Position numbers and translations under genes: made by a program
Notes under the pieces: model-generated
The model's input: the letters and a program-made list of their open reading frames with translations, nothing else
Told to the model about the DNA's origin: nothing
Database searches by the model: none
Shown here: positions 1 to 4,736 of the stretch, piece after piece
Layout of the letters: every line of letters begins with the position of its first letter
Numbering within the stretch: the stretch's first letter is position 1
Source: Actinomycetes bacterium
GTDB lineage: Bacteria > Actinomycetota > Acidimicrobiia > Acidimicrobiales > RAAP-2
Assembly (NCBI GenBank): GCA_021849435.1
Contig: JAJZSX010000149.1
Coordinates: forward strand, 1-6,255
DNA: 6,255 nucleotides
Direction of reading: 5' to 3'

Positions 1-262
1 TCTCCGAACGCAGCGCTCCGGGAGCACCGCGAGGTACACTCCTCACCGACCTCCCGATCGCCGACGCCGACGACCCGGCGGCGCGACCTCACGTCCTACG
101 CCCCCACGCGGAGATCGTCGGCAACGTCGCCGGGTCCTGCCGCCCCGAGGCGACGTGGGCCAGGTGCTGATCATTCTGCTCGCGCGAGGCGAGGGTCCTC
201 GATCCGAGTGATGCGAATCCGCTCGACCGTCGCCGGCTCGAGTTCGTCGCACGCCGAGCCGC
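1..262. other. Region with no recognisable gene, upstream of the transposase remnant
   Basis: I translated this stretch in all plus frames and scanned the minus frames. None gives a sequence I recognise. The plus frames are broken by stops (for example near 168 and 210) and the minus frames read as arginine- and proline-rich low-complexity protein typical of out-of-frame GC-rich DNA. An intact ISL3 transposase would have its N-terminal zinc-finger and helix-turn-helix part and the first catalytic aspartates upstream of position 263, but I cannot follow that protein here in any frame. It is therefore either heavily decayed IS sequence or unrelated DNA joined to the remnant by a deletion. Confidence 0.5.
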
Positions 263-764
263 CGACGGGTGCAGAACGAAGCACTCGGTCACCGCGGCCG
301 CAAGGCCAATCCCCTCTACAAGGTGCGACGGATGCTGACGATGGCCGCCGAGCGTCTTGACGTGGACGGCAAAGAGAAGCTGCTCGGTCGACTCAAGGTC
401 GGTGACCGTTACGGCCACGTGTAGGCGACGTGGACCGCGAAAGAGGCGACCCGCGAGCTCTACGACGTGCCCATCTACGAACTCGCGGCTCTGTTGATCG
501 ACGAGTTGATCTGCGACATGGCCGACGACACCTGGCCGATTGAGGTCCGTTCACTGGGTCGCACGCTGAAGCGTTGGCGCGACCAGATCACCGCGTGGCA
601 CACCCTTCACATCGCGAACGGGCCGACCGAGTCCATGAACAATCTCGCCAAGCGTGTGAAGAGTGGTGTTCGGATTCCGCTCTTTCAAGAACTACCGAAT
701 CCGCGCCCTGCTCTGGGCCGGAAAGCCAGATTGGCTTTTGCTCGCGACGATCACACCACGCTGA
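263..764 (+). pseudogene. ISL3-family transposase remnant (C-terminal part, nonsense plus frameshift)
   Basis: The reading frame from about 263 gives a run containing RRRVQNEALGHRGRKANPLY, then RRMLTMAAERLD, WPIEVRSLGRTLKRWRDQI, NGPTESMNNLAKRVK and, after a frame change, FGFRSFKNYRIRALLWAGKP ending in LLLATITPR with TGA at 762-764. This is the C-terminal half of an ISL3-family DDE transposase; the glutamate of NGPTE (codon 629-631) is probably the last catalytic acid. The gene is dead for three visible reasons: its N-terminal half is missing or unrecognisable before 263, a TAG stop sits in frame at 422-424, and the frame shifts at about 661-663 (equivalent to losing two bases or gaining one). 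The family and the damage are read directly; the glutamate's catalytic role is inferred from family knowledge. It faces the end of the importer operon and is probably unrelated to its function. Confidence 0.85.
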
Positions 765-770
765 GGTCCG

Positions 771-787
771 AAGTTCCGGAAAAGCTG
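771..787. repeat. Possible right terminal inverted repeat of the ISL3 element
   Basis: Just after the transposase stop the sequence reads AAGTTCCGGAAAAGCTG. Terminal repeats of several ISL3 elements contain a GGCTCTTCCGG-like core close behind the transposase gene, and the reverse complement here (CAGCTTTTCCGGAACTT) resembles it loosely. No matching left end is present in the window, so this rests on position and partial similarity only. Confidence 0.2.
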
Positions 788-819
788 AGCGAGGGTATCA
801 AAGCGTTGTCCACCTGGAC

Positions 820-841
820 CTACTGGTTGTCAAGCCAGTAG
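820..841. terminator. Candidate U-less hairpin downstream of the operon
   Basis: A perfect 7-bp stem, CTACTGG (820-826) with CCAGTAG (835-841), encloses the loop TTGTCAAG, which could add a wobble pair. It lies about 150 bases beyond the stop of the last ATPase gene on the minus strand. There is no following U-run, so a classical intrinsic terminator is not shown. High-GC actinobacteria often have hairpins without U-tracts at transcript ends, which is the only reason to suggest a terminating or stabilising role. Confidence 0.2.
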
Positions 842-901
842 CGCCAACGTCGTCCACACTGCGACGCGCTATCGGCGCGGCGCGGGCCAGAGGGCTCACG
901 T

Positions 902-913
902 GCCACGCGTGGC
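902..913. repeat. Perfect 12-bp palindrome
   Basis: GCCACGCGTGGC equals its own reverse complement. It lies 78 bases downstream of the last ATPase gene, in the gap before the transposase remnant. It could be a protein-binding site or part of a 3' end structure, but a GC-rich palindrome of this size can also arise by chance. Confidence 0.35.
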
Positions 914-990
914 CTTCCGCTGCGCCCCGACAGGCACTGCTGCGATTGGGTCGGCCTGGTACCAGAAAGTACCCACCACGTAACTCGACA

Positions 991-1809
991 TTACGCTTCG
1001 CGACCCGGCACACCCCGCGTCGCCCGCACCGCGCGAATCCGTGGCGCCGCCGCCAGCAACTCCTTCGTGTAGTCCTCGCGTGGTGACGCAAACAGTTCTT
1101 CGGTCTTGCCCATCTCGATCAGGTTCCCCCGATAAAGGACAACGATGGACATGCACAGATGACGTACCACAGCCATGTCGTGCGAGATGAAAACCAGCGT
1201 CAGGTTGAAATCGTGGACTAGTTCGGTGAGCAAGTTCAGTATCTGCGCTCGTACTGACACGTCGAGCGCGCTCACGGGTTCATCCGCGATCAGCACTTCA
1301 GGAGAGGGGCCGAGCGCACGGGCAATGGCGATACGCTGACGCTGCCCACCCGAGAATTGGTGAGCGTAGCGATTTGCGGATGACACCGGCATCTCCACGG
1401 ATGTCAGAAGTTCGCGTACGCGTTCTCCCTCGTCAGCCTCGATTTTCAATGCCCTCAAGGGCTCCGCGAGGAGGTCGTGGACCTTCATATGCGGATCCAG
1501 CGACGACATGGGATCCTGGAAGACAATCTGCACCCGCCGGCGAAAGTCACGGAGCTCTCGCTCATCGCGCCCACTGATGACCTGACCGCGGTAGCTCACG
1601 GTGCCCGAGGTCGGTGCCTCCAGCGCCAACAACAAGCGCGACAGCGTGGACTTGCCTGAACCGGACTCGCCAACGATCGCCATCGAATCGCCCTCGCCGA
1701 CGCTAAAAGTAACGTCGTTGAGCGCCGTTACCGCATGAGCGTGACGCGACCGCGTGTGATAGACTTTCGAAACTCGTTGAACGTCGAAGATGGTGGAACC
1801 CTCGCTCAC
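991..1809 (-). CDS. Oligopeptide/dipeptide ABC transporter ATP-binding protein (DppF/OppF type)
   Basis: This 272-residue protein is the second nucleotide-binding subunit of the importer and would hydrolyse ATP at the cytoplasmic face of the permeases. All ABC motifs are present: Walker A GESGSGKS (47-54), Q-loop glutamine 98 in FQDPMSSLDP, the signature as FSGGQRQR (152-159), Walker B VLIADEP ending in glutamate 177, D-loop SALD, and switch histidine 210 in ISHD. The tail has EDYTKELL (245-252) where relatives usually read HPYTK, then stops soon after, without the cysteine-bearing C-terminal extension found in its partner; it is shorter than the roughly 320 residues usual for DppF. The GTG start (1809-1807) overlaps the stop of the upstream ATPase in a GTGA junction and is backed by GAGGAGG four bases upstream. 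It is the last gene of the operon. DppF rather than DppD is assigned from position and the missing cysteine tail. Confidence 0.93.
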   Translation of the reverse strand: MSEGSTIFDVQRVSKVYHTRSRHAHAVTALNDVTFSVGEGDSMAIVGESGSGKSTLSRLLLALEAPTSGTVSYRGQVISGRDERELRDFRRRVQIVFQDPMSSLDPHMKVHDLLAEPLRALKIEADEGERVRELLTSVEMPVSSANRYAHQFSGGQRQRIAIARALGPSPEVLIADEPVSALDVSVRAQILNLLTELVHDFNLTLVFISHDMAVVRHLCMSIVVLYRGNLIEMGKTEELFASPREDYTKELLAAAPRIRAVRATRGVPGREA

Positions 1810-2789
1810 GGCGCCTCCTCAAGAACGGGCTCATCGTCGACCACCGGATTCCAGCAAGCGAGTGTCCGCGTGTCGCGAACCAGCGTCGGCGGCACCTCGA
1901 CACACGCCTCGACTCGTCGATCACAGCGATCACGGAAGGGACAGCCTCTCGGAAACTGGCCGGCATTGGGTACGGTCCCTGGAATCGATGGAAGGCTCGT
2001 TCCCAAAGACGTCTCAGCGACGGAGAGCGCCTTCGACGTCGCGAGAAGCGCCTTGGTGTAAGGGTGATGAGGATCGTCGATGATCTGAGCCACCGAGCCC
2101 GACTCGACGACGCGGCCACCGTACATGGTGACCACCCGGTCACACACCTCGCTGACGACAGCAAGGTCATGCGCAATCAGGAGGAGAGCGCACCCCGACT
2201 CGTCGACGAGACGATCCAGTAGATCGAGGACACGGCGCTGCACCGTGACGTCAAGAGCCGTGGTCGGCTCGTCAGCCAGGATCACCTCGGGATCACACGA
2301 GATAGCACTCGCGATCATGACACGCTGACGTTGGCCGCCCGAAAGCTCGTGCGGGTACATCCTCACGTAGCGCTCGGGGTCAGCGAATTCCACCCGTCGC
2401 AAGAGGTCAACGGCAGCTTTCTCCGCAGAGCGCCGCGAGAGCCCCTGATGGATGCGCAGCGTCTCTCCCACCTGATCGCCAATCCGCCGAGTCGGGTTGA
2501 GCGCACTCATAGGCTCTTGGAAGACCATTGCGATCCGGCTACCACGCACCTCGCAGCGTCGACGCTCCGTCGCGGCCACGAGGTCTTCGCCGTCCAGACT
2601 GACCTCACCGCTAGCGCGCAATCCCTCGCCCAAGAGGCCCGCAATGGCGAGTGCGGTCAATGACTTCCCCGAACCGGACTCACCGATCAATCCCACACGC
2701 TCACCAGCGTTCACCTCGAGGTTCACGCCGTTGACCAGTGTCAGAGAGCCACTGGTGACGGACAAGTCTCGAACCCGAAGCAATGGCAT
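1806..2789 (-). CDS. Oligopeptide/dipeptide ABC transporter ATP-binding protein (DppD/OppD type) with four-cysteine tail
   Basis: This 327-residue protein is the first ATPase subunit, pairing with the DppF-type protein beneath the two permeases. Motifs in order: Walker A GESGSGKS (36-43), Q-loop glutamine 91 in FQEPMSALNP, signature LSGGQRQR (149-156), Walker B VILADEP with glutamate 174, D-loop TALD, and switch histidine 207 in IAHD. The C-terminal oligopeptide-ATPase domain begins at HHPYTKALL (241-249) and contains LPSIPGTVPN, then cysteines 283, 289, 296 and 312. In this family such a set is the known ligand pattern for a [4Fe-4S] cluster. The length is typical for DppD. The ATG (2789-2787) overlaps the stop of the permease gene as TGATG and has no clear Shine-Dalgarno of its own, so it probably depends on translational coupling. 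Family assignment is secure; the metal cluster is inferred from the cysteine pattern. Confidence 0.95.
   Translation of the reverse strand: MPLLRVRDLSVTSGSLTLVNGVNLEVNAGERVGLIGESGSGKSLTALAIAGLLGEGLRASGEVSLDGEDLVAATERRRCEVRGSRIAMVFQEPMSALNPTRRIGDQVGETLRIHQGLSRRSAEKAAVDLLRRVEFADPERYVRMYPHELSGGQRQRVMIASAISCDPEVILADEPTTALDVTVQRRVLDLLDRLVDESGCALLLIAHDLAVVSEVCDRVVTMYGGRVVESGSVAQIIDDPHHPYTKALLATSKALSVAETSLGTSLPSIPGTVPNAGQFPRGCPFRDRCDRRVEACVEVPPTLVRDTRTLACWNPVVDDEPVLEEAP
1814..1820 (-). promoter_or_regulatory. Strong ribosome binding site for the DppF-type ATPase
   Basis: The minus strand reads GAGGAGG here, four bases before the GTG at 1809-1807. It is the strongest Shine-Dalgarno sequence among the operon's internal junctions. 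It lies inside the end of the preceding ATPase gene and supports the GTG start, since no in-frame ATG lies nearby. Confidence 0.75.
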
Positions 2790-3694
2790 CAGCGATGGCC
2801 CCGCACGTCGCGCAACTCACTGATACCGTCGCCAAACAAACTGAAGCCCAGGACGCACAGGACGATGGCCACGCTTGGCCACACCGTGAGCAGCGGGTCG
2901 TTCCCAAGGTAGTTCTGACTCGATTGCAGCATCGTTCCCCACGAGGCGGCCGGTGGGGCGGTTCCTAGTCCCAAGAAGTCCAGTGCGGTCTCGGCGAGAA
3001 CGGCGAGCGAGAACAAGAGGCTCATCTGCGCGATAATCGTCGTCATGATGTTGGGAATGACGTGCCGGCGCATGATCGCAAGAGGTCGTCGACCGTACGC
3101 GCGGGCGGCGAGCACGTACTCCGAGTTGAGCACGACCAGGGCGTTGCTACGAGTCACTCGCACGAAGACCGGAATATACGAGATGCCGATCGCCAACACC
3201 ACTGTCGATTTGGAAGCCCCGAACGCGGCGGCTAGCACCACTGCGGCGAGTAGCGCCGGGAAACCGTACAGAATGTCAGCCAGACGGAGGACGACCTGGC
3301 CGGTAGCGCCTCGCCGTTCGGCCGCGAGCAAACCCGCGGGTATGCCGACTGCCGTGGCAATCAAGACCGAGAGGACGCCGACGAAGAGCGCCACCTGGGA
3401 GCTCGCCATGAGGCGGCTGAAGACATCACGGCCATATTCGTCAGTGCCGAGCAGGTGCCGAAGGCTCGGACCACTCAGCGCATGGGACGGGTCGACGGCA
3501 AGCGGGCTATAGGGAGTCCAGACAAGCGAGACCAAGGCGGAGGCGACCACCAGCACGACGATGATGCTTCCGATCAGCGCGCTCGGGTTATGCAGCCACC
3601 GACGCCAACCTCTCCCTCGCGCGACCTCGAACACGTACGGTTCGTTGTCTCCGGTCGTAGTGGGCTGGTCGAGTGGCGGCATGCCTATCCCCAT
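2789..3694 (-). CDS. Peptide/nickel-type ABC transporter permease (DppC/OppC type)
   Basis: This protein of 301 residues from the ATG is the second channel-forming subunit. It has a cytoplasmic N-terminus, a first membrane segment at about 39-60 (the OppC_N region), the family motif LGTDEYGRDVFSRL (82-95) in the periplasmic-side loop, then five further hydrophobic segments between about 100 and 290. The EAA coupling loop that contacts the ATPases is visible at about 193-214 (YVLAARAYGRRPLAIMRRHV). The end, FGDGISELRD, matches the usual DppC ending. Two starts are possible: GTG at 3697-3695 or ATG at 3694-3692. I chose ATG, which forms a TGATG overlap with the preceding permease stop; a GAAGGG sits 9 bases upstream of it (6 from the GTG). 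The stop overlaps the next ATPase start in the same way. Nothing looks damaged. Confidence 0.94.
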   Translation of the reverse strand: MGIGMPPLDQPTTTGDNEPYVFEVARGRGWRRWLHNPSALIGSIIVVLVVASALVSLVWTPYSPLAVDPSHALSGPSLRHLLGTDEYGRDVFSRLMASSQVALFVGVLSVLIATAVGIPAGLLAAERRGATGQVVLRLADILYGFPALLAAVVLAAAFGASKSTVVLAIGISYIPVFVRVTRSNALVVLNSEYVLAARAYGRRPLAIMRRHVIPNIMTTIIAQMSLLFSLAVLAETALDFLGLGTAPPAASWGTMLQSSQNYLGNDPLLTVWPSVAIVLCVLGFSLFGDGISELRDVRGHR

Positions 3695-4654
3695 CACGAC
3701 AGACCCTTCAGCCGAGGATCAAGGAGACGATAGGACAGATCCACCACAAGATTGATAACCAGTACCGCACTGGCGACGAGCATGGCGATGTCCTGGACGG
3801 TGATGAGATCACGATTGTTCACCGAGTCAAGGAGCAGCAGGCCTAAACCGGGCAACGCGAAGACGTTCTCGACCACGATCGCCCCCACAATCAGGCTCGC
3901 CAACGACCGTAACCAGTGGAATAGCGGCGTTACGGATACCGTGGCGACGAAGTGCCTGACCGACCCGCAGTCCCTTGGAGCGGGCGGTACGCAAGTAGTC
4001 CGAGCGCAGTTGCTCGAGGACCGAAGCACGGACATAACGACTGAGAATCGCACCCTCCACTAGGCCTAGGGAGAAGGCCGGCAACACCAAGGCTCGCAGT
4101 GCCTGAAGCGGGTCCGACCATCCGGGAAAGCCGCTCGTAGGAAAAACGTGAAGCTTGACCGTCAGGATGATGACAAGTAGGAGCCCGGCCACCACTGTCG
4201 GTACGGCCATGCCTATCTGGCTCAGACTCCCAATGAGAGACCCCGAGACCCGACCGTTACGCAGGGCGCCCAGAAAGCCGAGCGGCAGCCCGATCACCAG
4301 CCCGATAATCAGGGCGAACAGCACGAGAGGGCCCGTCACCGACAGCGCCTGAGCGATCTGCGCTCCAATGCTGAGATGCGAGATGTACGACACACCCAAA
4401 CTGCCATGAAGCAGCCCACCGACCCAGTCCAAGTACTGGCGCAGCAAAGGCTTGTTGAGTCCGAGTTGGATGGTGAGTTGTCGCACCGCTTGCGGCGTTG
4501 CTTGGGTACCGAGGATCACCTGCGCTGGCGAACCGGGCAGAACATTGAGAACTACGAAGACAAGGACGGAGGCACCCCAAAGCGCCACCGCGATAGTACC
4601 AACGCGACGAAGGAGCGGCATCAGAGCACGCCCCAGTCGTACCGCCGCGTCCAT
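3694..4654 (-). pseudogene. Peptide/nickel-type ABC transporter permease (DppB/OppB type), frameshifted
   Basis: This is the first channel-forming subunit, split over two reading frames. Frame one runs from ATG 4654-4652 through residue 252: membrane segment at about 18-38 ending in VLNVLPGSP, a long external loop with QLGLNKPLLRQY (63-74), segments at about 105-130, 145-168 and 185-205, the EAA loop with DYLRTARSKGL (219-229), and RNAAIPLVTVVG. It then reads an unrelated tail and stops at 3827-3829, giving 275 residues. The expected continuation LASLIVGAIVVENVFALPGL, then LDPRLKGLS with TGA at 3696-3694, lies in another frame starting at 3903. Restored, the protein would be about 323 residues, normal for the family; the truncated form loses the last two membrane segments. 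A TTG at 4657 could also be the start. No clear Shine-Dalgarno precedes it. The break may be real or a sequencing error. Confidence 0.88.
3704..3709 (-). promoter_or_regulatory. Ribosome binding site for the DppC-type permease
   Basis: The minus strand reads GAAGGG here, inside the end of the DppB-type gene. It is 6 bases from the GTG at 3697 and 9 bases from the ATG at 3694, so it does not settle which is used. It could let the DppC gene be translated even if ribosomes on the broken upstream permease stop early. Confidence 0.5.
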
Positions 4655-4674
4655 CAACGTCTGAGCGCACTCAT

Positions 4675-4710
4675 CAGGGCGCCAGCACCACTAAGGGTGC
4701 TGGCGCCCTG
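4675..4710 (-). terminator. Perfect 15-bp intercistronic hairpin after the binding-protein gene
   Basis: CAGGGCGCCAGCACC (4675-4689) and GGTGCTGGCGCCCTG (4696-4710) are exact reverse complements around a 6-base loop (4690-4695). The structure starts 27 bases after the binding-protein stop and ends about 20 bases before the DppB-type start. On the minus strand it is followed by ATGAGTGCGC, with no U-run, so full termination is unlikely. In ABC operons such a hairpin between the binding protein and permeases commonly blocks 3' decay or partly ends transcription, keeping binding protein in excess. The hairpin is seen directly; that role is inferred from position. Confidence 0.8.
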
Positions 4711-4736
4711 GAACTGCCCTGCGACATCACGGTGCA

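Larger units (their letters stand above)
765..990. other. Intergenic region between transposase remnant and operon 3' end
   Basis: No convincing coding sequence is seen here. The stretch holds an imperfect inverted repeat at 820-841 (arms CTACTGG and CCAGTAG around an 8-base loop), a GTCCA/TGGAC pair at 808-819, a perfect 12-base palindrome GCCACGCGTGGC at 902-913, and a weak GGTAC/GTACC pair at 958-973. Operon transcripts on the minus strand would run into all of these after the last ATPase gene, so some may help end or protect the message. None is followed by a T-rich tract on either strand. Confidence 0.45.

Noticed and set aside
89..418. Minus-strand open frame over the left end and the transposase remnant
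   Set aside because: Most of it is the complement of readable transposase sequence, and the rest is Arg/Ser-rich with no recognisable motif.
958..973. GGTAC/GTACC hairpin just downstream of the last ATPase gene as a terminator
   Set aside because: The stem has only 5 pairs with a 6-base loop and no following U-run, which is too weak to call.
3045..3512. Plus-strand open frame (155 residues) opposite the DppC-type permease
   Set aside because: It is a shadow of a clear permease gene; the Ser/Arg/Thr-rich product has no family features.
3890..3910. Programmed ribosomal frameshift in the DppB-type gene
   Set aside because: There is no slippery heptamer or clear downstream structure at the junction, and family comparison suggests that residues are missing, which a programmed shift would not explain.
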